Below, piece by piece: positions 12,018 through 22,440 of a DNA stretch of 64,000 nt. The DNA is from Cladorhizidae sp. MBARI D1340-BT2 (Eukaryota > Porifera > Demospongiae > Poecilosclerida > Cladorhizidae): contig JAQNBH010000014.1 in assembly GCA_028752905.1 (NCBI GenBank), positions 21,609,990 through 21,673,989 on the forward strand, in the 5' to 3' direction. Position numbers and translations under genes: made by a program. The first letter of the stretch is position 1. Each line of letters begins with the position of its first letter. A model generated the notes under the pieces. It was not told the origin of the DNA. It saw nothing but the letters and a program-made list of their open reading frames with translations, and made no database searches.

Positions 12018-13062
12018 TACTGTAATAGGACGCTTTATGAAGATGCTTCAGCATGGACTCCTCCATCCATGTGCCTAGATCCTCTACAAACAAACTCAAC
12101 CACAGCTATATACGAGATGTATATATATGTATACAGCATTCCTCCCTGCATTCTCCATAAAGTACGTGAAATTCTCTCCCCCACAAGACACTACCAGTTT
12201 CATTTAACTTCCTGGTACATGTATGAGCTATATAGTTATACGTGTGAGAAAATGCATGCAGCGCACTAGAGACTTTATAGCTGCTCTATTCTTCACTCGC
12301 TCTTGCCTTTCTACTTTCTACTTTTTGGAGCTGTAAAATAATGACAGCTCTCTCTCTCTCAGAGCTCCCACTGCTGCTAAAGATGCTAGATTAGCCTGGG
12401 CATGGGTTGCACTTTTTTCCCATAAGCTTTCATCTCATTCACATCTTTCTTTCAATTGGAAAAGGGTTTGGTAACCCTCACGCCTCCAGTTTCATCCCTG
12501 TGTCCTGTCCGGAGCCGCAGCATTCAAGCTGGTCAGTTTTGTGGATTCCAAGAGCTAATCCAGTATCCAGTCGAGCGGCCAATGTGCTGAGGTGATACAG
12601 ATAGCTACCGCACTGAGTGTCAGTTAACTGTAGCTATGTCTAGACATTGCGTTCGAGCGATGGTCAAGATCTTCTGCAGTCGAGTGGCCGGTGAGCTAAG
12701 GTGATAACGAAGGCACTTAAGTGGAGCTGTTCTCCATTTGTAGCATTTCCAGGAGCTGGTTCAATCGAGGGCAGTGTCAGCAGAGGCAGTAACTGAATGT
12801 TTGTTCCTCTGTGCTGATGTGGAGAGCAACTCCGAGTGCTGGTCATATTGATCTTTCGGTAGCAGTTTTGATGTCTACAGCAGCTGCATCGATCCTCAGA
12901 TGCCGTGATGTCCAAATCTACTTCACCAATTCTCAGAGGACTGCAGTCAAGCTTCATCTTCAAGGGAAAGATTTTTCCATTTTCATAAGCTGTTAGTTTA
13001 GTTTCATTTTTTAGGAACGGTGGGCAATAATTCTTAATCACAGTGAAGTAGGGTTTATTGGA
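12018..13062. other. Downstream sequence, no gene assigned
   Basis: A 125-codon minus frame lies at 12664-13041, but its sequence is Cys/His/Pro-rich without a motif or splice support. Two related segments (GTCGAGCGGCC...GAGGTGAT at about 12570 and GTCGAGTGGCC...AAGGTGAT at about 12680) form an imperfect local duplication. Confidence 0.4.
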
Positions 13063-13244
13063 AATCAGTGTGAATTACAATCAGTGTGAACTACAATCAG
13101 TGTGAATTACAGTTTGAATTAAAACCAGAACCAGTGTGGATTACAATCAGTGTGAATTACAATTAGTGTGAATTACAATTAGTGTGAATTACAATCAGTG
13201 TGAATTACAATCAGTGTGAATTACAATCAGTGTGAATTACAATA
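13063..13244. repeat. 16-bp minisatellite, about 11 copies
   Basis: The unit is AATCAGTGTGAATTAC with minor C/T variants and one interrupted copy near 13110-13135. Confidence 0.9.
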
Positions 13245-14520
13245 CAACCTGTTGATCCTACATATGCTGGAGAGGCTTCATTAAACAGCCAATTGCCTAT
13301 TAAATTTAATATTTCTCTCTGTCCTTTCTGTTTTGTGTGCGTGTTCCTTTCCATTGCCCTCAATGGGTGCTCATGCAGAGGATCCAGGGCGGGCAGGCCG
13401 GCGGGCAGGCCGGAGGCCTAAGGGAAGGACATGGGTAGTGCTTTGGGTGCTTCTAGGCCATGCCCCCCTGGCCAAGCTATGCGCCAAAGCTTAAAAATTG
13501 CATAGCTAGACACAGGGTCTGCACTGTAATATCTCCCTCACCCTCTCTGTCTGTGTTCTCAATTGTCCCATACAGATGGGGGTTATGCACAGGCACTAGC
13601 AAACCTGTTTATTTACAAGGTCCTAAACCTCACTGAAGACTGGATCTAGCTAATGTCTATTTTGCACATACGATCAACCAACACTTGCTAGTGGCACGTG
13701 CTTAACCCTATGTTTCAGTAATAAAATTTTGTAAAAATGAGTCTAATTTTTGTAGGCATGGTTGCTGGCTACTGCTATACTCAATGGTTATACTCAATGG
13801 TTAAACTTTCAATGGTTAAACTTTTTATATCAGCAAAGATAGCAGAATCACCTTATCCATTGCTCCATTGCAATTTAGTATATAATTGAATTATTTTTTA
13901 AAATAATTACTAGAGCATTACTAGAGCACAATATTTTATGTTTTTCAAACTTTTTAATATTTATCTCAAGAACAACTAGCCTCACATGTATTATTCTGAT
14001 ACCATCATAACCAGCATTGAATTAGCTTTCAAATGATATGAAATTTAGTTGTAAATAGAAAAAAATATTGAAAAAATATTGAATTGAAATGTTGCAATTT
14101 TGTACGATAGTTTCCTCTTTTTACTAAGGCGTGGCACAAAAAATTATAATAATTATTCTGTTCTATTTAAAGGTTCTATGATGCAATCAATGCATTAGGT
14201 AATGCATAAACAAAAAGAAAGCAATGCTAGAAACAAGAAAAGTGAAGCAGGTAGGTAGATAAATATTATTGAAATATGGTTATTTAAAGTGCGATTTTTC
14301 AATGGGGACTGAAGTAGAGGGTTAACAACCAGAACTTGCTAGTGGGGCAGGGAGGGAGAAGGAGGGGGAGGATAAGGTGAAATCAATTTTTATTTTCATA
14401 CCATATATAATAACCTGTATGACTGGTCAAGGAGGGGGGGTGGAGGGGGGGATTTCTGTTAGGGGTGCTACTGTTCCTCTCAAAGATCTATGCCACAGTA
14501 GATGCACATAATGAACTTAC
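13245..14520. other. Intergenic or intronic sequence with G-rich patches
   Basis: Contains a GGGCAGGCCGG duplication near 13390-13415, AT-rich sequence at 13.8-14.3 kb and two G-rich runs at 14340-14370 and 14430-14455. I searched the minus strand for the next G-alpha exon (switch II, NKxD) and found none. Confidence 0.5.
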
Positions 14521-14662
14521 ACTCCTCTCAGACACTTCAAAACGAATGTCCAGCTTTTCCATTGCCCTCAATATAGCCACCATGGACTGAACAGTGTTGC
14601 TATACACAACAGGCTTGTACTGCAAGCGTTCTTCATCACTGTAACCAGTCTCATGAATAATC
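14521..14662 (-). CDS. G-protein alpha subunit, third coding exon (locus 1)
   Basis: This exon encodes the start of the G-alpha helical domain. It reads (K)[16 protein letters not shown], then [19 protein letters not shown] and LDIRF, closely matching the Gi/o pattern IIHxxGYSxEExxxYKxVVYSNTxQSxxAIxRAMxxLxIxF. The minus strand has an acceptor (TATTATTTTAG) at its 5' side and a donor (AGT then GTAAGT) at its 3' side. At 142 bp it has the length I recall for the corresponding vertebrate GNAI/GNAO exon. Its 5' phase completes the AA left by the exon at 19241-19283, giving KQMK-IIH. Later exons (switch II, NKxD, C-terminus) were not found to the left, so the gene is incomplete here, or truncated. 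G-alpha subunits bind GTP at the membrane and relay receptor signals. Confidence 0.88.
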
Positions 14663-15124
14663 CTAAAATAATAATACAATAAAGAACAGCCCGCAACAGC
14701 AAAACCTGGCCAACCTCCTAACATGGAAAATTGCAAACAAATATCGTAGAGTCTGAGAACAATTATTTATTTTGTAATTCAATCGCATAAATTAACCACA
14801 AATATTAATTGCCTACAGAAGTGAAGGGGGAGGGTAACCAAGAACAACTTGTGGTTATCACCTTGGAACTCATAGATCGCCACTTCAATGTATGAAGTGT
14901 ATATATATATGTATGGCTCAAAATATAGATCTTTCTGAGTGCTCCCTTTTGGTACTAAAAACAATGTCTCATACATGTCAAGTATAACCATTTTAAAGGT
15001 AGTGCACCTGCAGCTGAAGTGGGGCACAAAAAAGTGGGGCACAAAATTAGCTAAAGTTGGCCCCCAAGAAAAGTGCTAGAGAGCTGAAATTGGAATCAGT
15101 GACAAGAGGAAGCCCTACTTACTA

Positions 15125-15195
15125 AAACGTCCTACTAACCAGGACACCCTACTTACCAGGACACCCTACTTACCAGGACGCCCTACTTACCTGGA
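15125..15195. repeat. 17-bp repeat carrying splice-donor-like words
   Basis: Three direct copies of AGGA(C)(A/G)CCCTACTTACC follow a diverged copy. On the minus strand each copy reads GGTAAGTAGGG, a strong 5' splice-site consensus, so the segment is a small array of possible donors inside the intron of the minus-strand G-alpha gene. Confidence 0.7.
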
Positions 15196-15464
15196 TGAGT
15201 GTTTTCATTAGGCTAAAACGTGAAAAGTAGTCAAGCGTGTGCACTGAAAATCTATTTCCTAGCAATCGATATTTCCTAGCAATCGATTTCCAGTGCGCAT
15301 GCTTGACAACATATATACTGTACATTTTAGCACCTAAAGAAAATGCCTGGTACAATAGCCACAGATATGGGTGCTCCTGCTTTACTAAATAAGGGATACT
15401 CTGGATTTCGAACTGCAAGGTGTTGCAACTCTGTTTTGGACACTTACTGTATAATACAGTAGAT

Positions 15465-16905
15465 ACTAACTACCAGCATCAGTGCAGTAGATACAGGCTT
15501 GTAACTGCCAGCACCAGTGCAGTAGATACATGCTTGTAACTGCCAGCATCAGTGCAGCAGATACAGGCTTGTAACTTCCAGCATCAGTGCAGTAGATACA
15601 GGCTTGTAACTGCCAGCATCAGTGCAGTAGATACAGGCTTGTAACTGCCAGCACCAGTACAGTAGATACAGGCTTGTAACTGCCAGGATCAGTGCAGTAG
15701 ATACAGGCTTGTAACTGCCAGCATCAGTGCATTAGATACAGGCTTGTAACTGCCAGGATCAGTGCAGTAGATACAGGCTTGTAACTGCCAGCACCAGTAC
15801 AGTAGATACAGGCTTGTAACTGCCAGCATCAGTGCAGTAGATACAGGCTTGTAACTTCCAGCATCAGTACAGTAGATACAGGCTTGTAACTTCCAGCATC
15901 AGTGCAGTAGATACAGGCTTGTAACTTCCAGCATCAGTGCAGTGTAGATACAGGCTTGTAACTGCCTGGATCAGTGCAGCAGATACACGCTTGTACCTGC
16001 CAGCATCAGTACAGCAGATACAGGCTTGTAACTTCCAGCATCAGTACAGTAGATACAGGCTTGTAACTGCCAGGATCAGTGCAGTAGATACAGGCTTGTA
16101 ACTGCCAGCATCAGTGCAGTAGATACAGGCTTGTAACTTCCAGCATCAGTACAGTAGATACAGGCTTGTAACTTCCAGCATCAGTACAGTAGATACAGGC
16201 TTGTAACTGCCAGCATCAGTGCAGTAGATACAGGCTTGTAACTGCCAGGATCAGTACAGCAGATACACGCTTGTACCTGCCAGCATCAGTACAGCAGATA
16301 CAGGCTTGTAACTTCCAGCATCAGTACAGTAGATACAGGCTTGTAACTGCCAGGATCAGTGCAGTAGATACAGGCTTGTAACTTCCAGCATCAGTACAGC
16401 AGATACAGGCTTGTAACTGCCAGCACCAGTGCAGTAGATACAGGCTTGTAACTGCCAGCACCAGTGCAGTAGATACAGGCTTGTAACTTCCAGCATCAGT
16501 ACAGGCTTGTAACTGCCAGGATCAGTGCAGTAGATACAGGCTTGTAACTGCCAGCACCAGTACAGTAGATACAGGCTTGTAACTTCCAGCATCAGTGCAG
16601 TAGATACAGGCTTGTAACTTCCAGCATCAGTGCAGTAGATACAGGCTTGTAACTGCCAGCATCATTGCATAGATACAGGCTTGTAACTTCCAGCATCAGT
16701 ACAGTAGATACAGGCTTGTAACTACCAGCATCAGTGCAGTAGATACAGGCTTGTAACTTCCAGCATCAGTACAGTAGATACAGGCTTGTAACTGCCTGGA
16801 TCAGTGCAGTAGATACAGGCTTGTAACTGCCAGCATCAGTGCAGCAGATACAGGCTTGTAACTACCAGCATCAGTGCAGTAGATACAGGCTTGTAACTGC
16901 TAGGG
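15465..16905. repeat. 35-bp minisatellite, about 41 copies, in a G-alpha intron
   Basis: The unit is CAG(T)GCAGTAGATACAGG followed by CTTGTAACT(G/T)CCAGCATCA. Variation is scattered (GCACCAG, CAGGATC, GTACAG), with a few deleted units. It lies within the 4.6-kb intron between the two G-alpha exons. A periodic 78-codon minus frame across it is an artefact. Confidence 0.95.
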
Positions 16906-17074
16906 GGAGGCCAACTTGACAGTTAATTAAAACAACATGACCTCAGGATTTCTTTTTTAAAGGTCATGTGAGGAAGCTACAAGAGTCAAGGATGCCTTCT
17001 TCATTACTTGAGGGCTCTATTAGGAAATCTCTGTTGAAATGCTAGTTATCTTAGGCCTAGGACTAATGCTAGCA

Positions 17075-18690
17075 TAGGGCCAGGGCCAGGGCCAGGGCCA
17101 GGGCCGGGGCCAAGGCTAGCACTGGACCAGGGCCAAGGCTAGCACTGGACCAGGGCCAAGGCTAGCATTGTAGGACCAGGGCTAAGGCCAGGGCTAAGGC
17201 TAGCATTATAGGACCAGGGCTAAGGCTAGCATTATAGGACCAGCGCCAAGGCTAGCACAGGACCAGGGCTAAGGCTAGCACTGGACCAGGGCTAAGGCTA
17301 GCACAGGACCAGGGCTAAGGCTAGCATTATAGGACCAGGGCTAAGGCTAGCATTATAGGACCAGGGCTAAGGCTAGGGCTAAGGCTGGCATAGGACCAGG
17401 GCTAAGGCTAGCACAGGACCAGGGCCAAGGCTAGCATTATAGGACCAGGGCTAAGGCTAGCATTATAGGACCAGGGCTAAGGTTAGCATTATAGGACCAG
17501 GGCTAAGGCCAGGGCTAAGGCTAGCATTATAGGACCAGCGCCAAGGCTAGCACAGGACCAGGGCTAAGGCTAGCACAGGACCAGGGCTAAGGCTAGCATT
17601 ATAGGACCAGGGCTAAGGCTAGCACAGGACCAGGGCTAAGGCTAGCATTATAGGACCAGGGCTAAGGCTAGCATTATAGGACCAGGGCTAAGGCTAGGGC
17701 TAAGGCTGGCATAGGACCAGGGCTAAGGCTAGCACAGGACCAGGGCCAAGGCTAGCACAGGTAAGGCTAGAATTATAGGACCAGGGCTAAGGCCAGGGCT
17801 AAGGCTAGCATTACAGGACCAGGGCTAAGGTTAGCATTATAGGACCAGGGCTAAGGTTAGCATTATAGGACCAGGGCTAAGGCTAGCATTATAGGACCAG
17901 GGCTAAGGCTAGCACAGGACCAGGGCTAAGGCTAGCACAGGACCAGGGCCAAGGCTAGCACAGGACCAGGGCTAAGGCTAGCACAGGACCAGGGCTAAGG
18001 CTAGCACAGGACCAGGGCTAAGGCTAGCACATGACCAGGGCTAAGGCTAGCACAGGACCAGGGCTAAGGCTAGCATTATAGGACCAGGGCTAAGGCTAGC
18101 ACAGGACCAGGGCTAAGGCTAGCACAGGACCAGGGCTAAGGCTAGCACAGGACCAGGGCTAAGGCTAGCATTATAGGACCAGGGCTAAGGCTAGCACAGG
18201 ACCAGGGCTAAGGCTAGCACAGGACCAGGGCCAAGGCTAGCACAGGACCAGGGCTAAGGCTAGCACAGGACCAGGGCTAAGGCTAGCATTATAGGACCAG
18301 GGCTAAGGCTAGCATTATACGACCAGGGCTAAGGTTAGCATTATAGGACCAGCGCCAAGGCTAGCACAGGACCAGGGCCAGCTAGCACAGGACCAGGGCT
18401 AAGGCTAGCACAGGGCCAGGGCTAAGGCTGGCATAGGACCAGGGCTAAGGCTAGCACAGGACCAGGGCTAAGGCTGGCATAGGACCAGGGCTAAGGCTAG
18501 CACAGGACCAGGGCTAAGGCTGGCACAGGACCAGGGCTAAGGCTAGCATAGGACCAGGGCTAAGGGTGGCATAGGACCAGGGCTAAGGCTAGCACAGGAC
18601 CAGGGCTAAGGCTAGCACAGGACCAGGGCTAAGGCTAGCACAGGGCCAGGGCTAAGGCTAGCATAGGACCAGGGCTAAGGCGGTATGATA
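17075..18690. repeat. 23/26-bp minisatellite, about 65-70 copies, in a G-alpha intron
   Basis: Two unit lengths alternate: GACCAGGGCTAAGGCTAGCACAG (23 bp) and a 26-bp form with ATTATAG instead of ACAG before GACCAGG. Most units carry GCTAGC. A 6-bp GGGCCA expansion marks the left edge. This is the second array in the same intron. Confidence 0.95.
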
Positions 18691-19186
18691 GGGCCAGAGC
18701 TATGTGAGTCCATATACAAAGCACCTCTTAAAACATTTATTACATATATGACGTGTATTATATTTCTTAAATTTTAGTACAATAATCGATGAGCATGTCT
18801 TAATGCCCATCCACTGTTAAGCACCAGTTCTCTTGTATGTAGGTTGGTGTAAAGCAATAGCACTAAACACAGTCTACATAGCGCGTACTGTAGAGGGATA
18901 TTTTGGGGCAATTCAAGATTCACAGATGATGGCTAACAGAAGGATACGTTCGCGGATCATGTGACACTCGGGGAAGTCAAAACATGCTCTGCTGCTCTTC
19001 GCCCTATATACTTTGTACACATGTCTGCGGATTGGAATCCAAGGGTGAAAACTAGGAACATCAATAACACCCCATTATCCAACAGCTTAAGTGAGCTTTG
19101 CTATATATACAATTACACGATAACAGAAGCCCACACACAGTACAATACATTACACCAACTACATAAGCACCTGTTAGAAATAAAAC
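18691..19186. other. Intronic sequence, no feature seen
   Basis: Unique sequence between the 23/26-bp array and the CA repeat, within the G-alpha intron. The 150-codon plus frame starting at 18961 runs antisense across the G-alpha exon and CA repeats and is not credible. Confidence 0.5.
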
Positions 19187-19217
19187 ACACACACACACAC
19201 ACATGCACACACACAAC
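19187..19217. repeat. CA microsatellite
   Basis: About 15 CA units with one interruption, directly downstream of the 43-bp G-alpha exon on the minus strand. Confidence 0.9.
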
Positions 19218-19240
19218 ATTGGTTGAAGGTGTGGTCTTAC

Positions 19241-19283
19241 TTCATTTGCTTGACGACTGTACTTTTCCCCGACTCCCCAGCAC
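19241..19283 (-). CDS. G-protein alpha subunit, second coding exon with P-loop (locus 1)
   Basis: This 43-bp exon encodes the G1/P-loop of a heterotrimeric G-protein alpha subunit: (G)AGESGKSTVVKQM(K). The GxxxxGKS/T loop and the KQM that follows are intact. On the minus strand it is bounded by CCCCAACTGCAG (acceptor) and GTAAGA (donor), and its 43-bp length equals the size I recall for this exon in vertebrate Gi/o genes. The phase (two bases left over) fits the exon at 14521-14662 exactly. Exon 1 (MGCxxS myristoylation start, KLLLLG) should lie at higher coordinates. I looked for MGC on the minus strand up to about 32 kb and found no convincing candidate. Confidence 0.93.
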
Positions 19284-19528
19284 CTGCAGTTGGGGAACCA
19301 TAAGTCATCCACATGCAAATAGAGACATCATCATTTTGCATCACGGAACCACTAAACCAGTCATGCCATGCAAGACCGCACACCATCGCTCTTTACACCG
19401 CTCCATTAGCTGATTGACCATCAACTCCAGATGCATAGGATATCTTCCACAAACACACATGTGTACATATATATATATATACTTCATATGCACAGTTGTA
19501 TTTGAGGAGGGGGGTACTTTATGCGCAC

Positions 19529-19564
19529 ACACACACACACACCACACACACACACACACACACA
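19529..19564. repeat. CA microsatellite
   Basis: ACACAC run with one CC interruption. A short AT run lies at 19468-19480. Confidence 0.9.
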
Positions 19565-19959
19565 CTATGATGTACATGTAGTATGCATAGTGACTTGAAG
19601 GGGATTACACACTCGAGCACTCAGAAAAGTCACGAATCACATTTAAACATGTCAGTGCGTGTGTATGCATTGCCCTGTGTTTGAATTCTCCCTGTGTACG
19701 TACATACATATTCATTATATGATATAATGGCTGCAATCACAGCTGGTACATACATGCCTACTAGGAATCACTCCAATTCGTTCCAGATACGAGAAACAGG
19801 GTCTTCCTGGATGAATTTACACATTCATTGTTGCATGCTTTGTTGCAAACATGTAGAAAGGCATAGCCTTTGTTTACGAATCAACCTCCATAGAGAAGAG
19901 AAGATTCATATGTACAATATTGCAACTAATTGTAATTGCATTGTACAATGCTATAATAA

Positions 19960-20580
19960 AGACCTGTCCACACTGCACAGACCAAATGTGCATTAATGCA
20001 CATTTGGTCGCGTCCACACTGAATTCGAATTAAAATAATGTGCATTATTCTGGTCCACCTTGATAAGTGGTTTGATGCGAATCAGAGCAACAAATTCAAA
20101 TAACCACAAGAGCGTGCATTGAAAAGTTCACTCACGTCTTCGTGATGCTGTAGTTGGGAACTTTGGAGCTAGCTCTATACTATCTGTGGCCTGTGGCCAA
20201 ACTAGCTAGCTAGAGATCAACTACATAGCTAGAGAACTGTTGCTATGTTTATACGCCCTGCACCTGGACTTCTGAAGTTCGTGCAGTCGCAACCTTCATT
20301 GGTTCTGCCTTTCCCTCAGCTCTCTCCTCTTTCTTCTCTGCAAAAAAATTTCCTGCACATCTGTAGGTAGCTGATCAGCAAGAAAAGGACGCAAAAACAA
20401 ACTCCATCTCAACTACAGCTAGAGTATAAGATTTTGGCTGACTTTGGTAGGCTGACTATTTTTGCTTCGTACGGTTGATTTTGGTGTTAGAGTGGACGCA
20501 ACGAATGCGAATCAATGCTTATCAGCAATTACCTGTGACCTAATGTGCATTAATGAACATGGTACAGTATAGACAAGCCT
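19960..20580. mobile_element. Non-autonomous Harbinger-type element (MITE), 621 bp
   Basis: The ends are inverted copies: left AGACCTGTCCACACTG and right (reverse complement) AGGCTTGTCTATACTG. Subterminal matches follow: GTGCATTAATGCACAT-like and GCGTCCAC-like blocks on both sides. TAA precedes the left end and TAG follows the right end, close to the TTA/TAA duplication of PIF/Harbinger elements. The left end contains a perfect 30-bp palindrome. No transposase frame is present. The end sequence also resembles the end of the Harbinger relic at 52.93 kb, so both may belong to one family. Confidence 0.65.
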
Positions 20581-22440
20581 TAGGATTATAAAAACCACAA
20601 TTGAAGTCATGGGGGAAGAGGCAATGTGGGAGTAAGGAAGGGAAGGTCAATAGGTCAAGTACAATAAGGAATCAAAAAATTCCCATTCCTATTTTACTCC
20701 CACCCCATTGTCATTCTTTCCCACGTAATTACGGAGGGATCACTGTCTGCTGCAACAATAGAAATCTGGCCAGAGTATGGCTGTAGTATTATGTTCTTGT
20801 GGGTGTGCAAGGTAATTGTTTGCTGAGTCCGCTGCAAGACTTCATGTAACTGTGACTTTCAAGTCACTTTGCAGGTCAAAGCTCGACCCGAGAAGAACAT
20901 TCTTCTGAAGGTGGCATCTCCTGCTTGATTGGCCTTGCTACATGTAGCTTGCTGGTACAGGTGTGCGCTCCACACCTGTACCTCATCATCTTGCTAGTCA
21001 GACTTTCAAGACATCATGGTGTGTCAAAATATCTTATCTTAAGAAGTTTTTAAAGCAATGGAAAAATAAATTGTGCCATCCATTATCTTTCCCACTCCAC
21101 AATCCTAATCCACAATCCTAATTAAAAATAAATAAACAACAACTGACAACAATCATGACCTTGGAAATTTCCACAGCACCACTGAGACCATCATCTTGAC
21201 ATATACAGCAGCAGAGAAGAAAGGGAAGAATGGGGATTGTTTTTTTGAAAACCTATGCAAGTATTTCTGACTTCTAAACCAGCAAATGGCCTACCAAAAC
21301 AACCCAATCAAATCAACTAAGGAACTAGTACACAATACTAATGTAGTTAGCAACCCATTACCTATTAATGAAATTCTGTATGACATACGTCAGGCAAATT
21401 ACTGAGATACATTTAAGTGTATTCACAGCATGCCTACACAGGGCTCCACAACCCGTCCAGCTAGGTGATGTTTACATGCAACTTATGTATTTACATAGCG
21501 TTTTCCTAGTACCTCTCGAGCCAAGCTTGCATTAGAAGGCAAGTACATGCAGAAACGATGACTGTCTCAGATCTTAAACTATCAGAGTTGTCGATCAAAG
21601 CCATTACTTGGGAGCACGGTATGGTTAGTATACTGACATTGTTTTCCTAGTATTTTTCCTAGTAAACTTCCTTGCATGCTTCCTAGTATTCTGCATATGA
21701 AATCAGTCAACAAGAAAATGGGCGCTCTACACTGACAAGTGTTAACAAGCAATGCCCATGCACAGATGTATTATCAGAGGCTTGAAGGTATGGTAAAGGG
21801 TTTAACTGATTCTGAGCACATCCTAGGGAGTGTCATACCCAAATATACTGTCTACGAGTTTGTCCGGTCACCAGAAATGATTATTTGAGCACAACCTATG
21901 CCTGACAAGGGATAACAAAAATGAGGTGATTAAACTATGTAGTTTAATTAACAATCAGCATTTACAAGCTTTTGTGGTTTTCCACCTATATTTCTTGGTA
22001 TTTCCAAGTATATTACCTAGTACATTTCCTAGTACATTTCCTAGTACATTTCCTAGTGAATGTAACTGGCATATTTCTAGTGTATTGTTAGTACATTTAC
22101 GAAGTCTTTTCCTACTAGACTTCCTAGTATAATCGATAGTCCACACCTTTCTCATAACCTCAGGCTTGTGGCTATTTCAGTTGTTGTTGTCACCTTTTGT
22201 TGTTGTTTTGGGGCGTGGTTTAGTTGTTCGTTGTCCAGGTAACCAAGTCAAGATATGTTGTTGGGGGAGATGACAATCCACAAATCAAACACACACAGAT
22301 GTGCTATGTACAAGGTCACACTGGAGCTAATCAAATCTAACGGCCATGGGAGAATGTCAATTTACAGGAGCCAACACAGGCTGTTATGTGGGATCCAGTT
22401 GTGAGGTGGACACAACTGGACCATAGCCCAAATCTGCAAG
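20581..22440. other. Intergenic, no gene seen
   Basis: About 1.9 kb without a convincing exon. A 12-bp repeat (ACATTTCCTAGT, about 4 copies) lies near 22010-22060 and gives short periodic frames on both strands. Confidence 0.45.

Noticed and set aside
14779..15042. VPKGSTQKD on minus as a possible G-alpha P-loop
   Set aside because: It lacks the GxxxxGKS/T pattern; the true P-loop exon was found at 19241-19283.
17040..18690. Telomere-like repeat because of GGGCTAAGG words
   Set aside because: The 23/26-bp units are not TTAGGG tandem repeats and lie internally.
18961..19413. 150-codon plus frame
   Set aside because: It runs antisense through the G-alpha P-loop exon and CA repeats.
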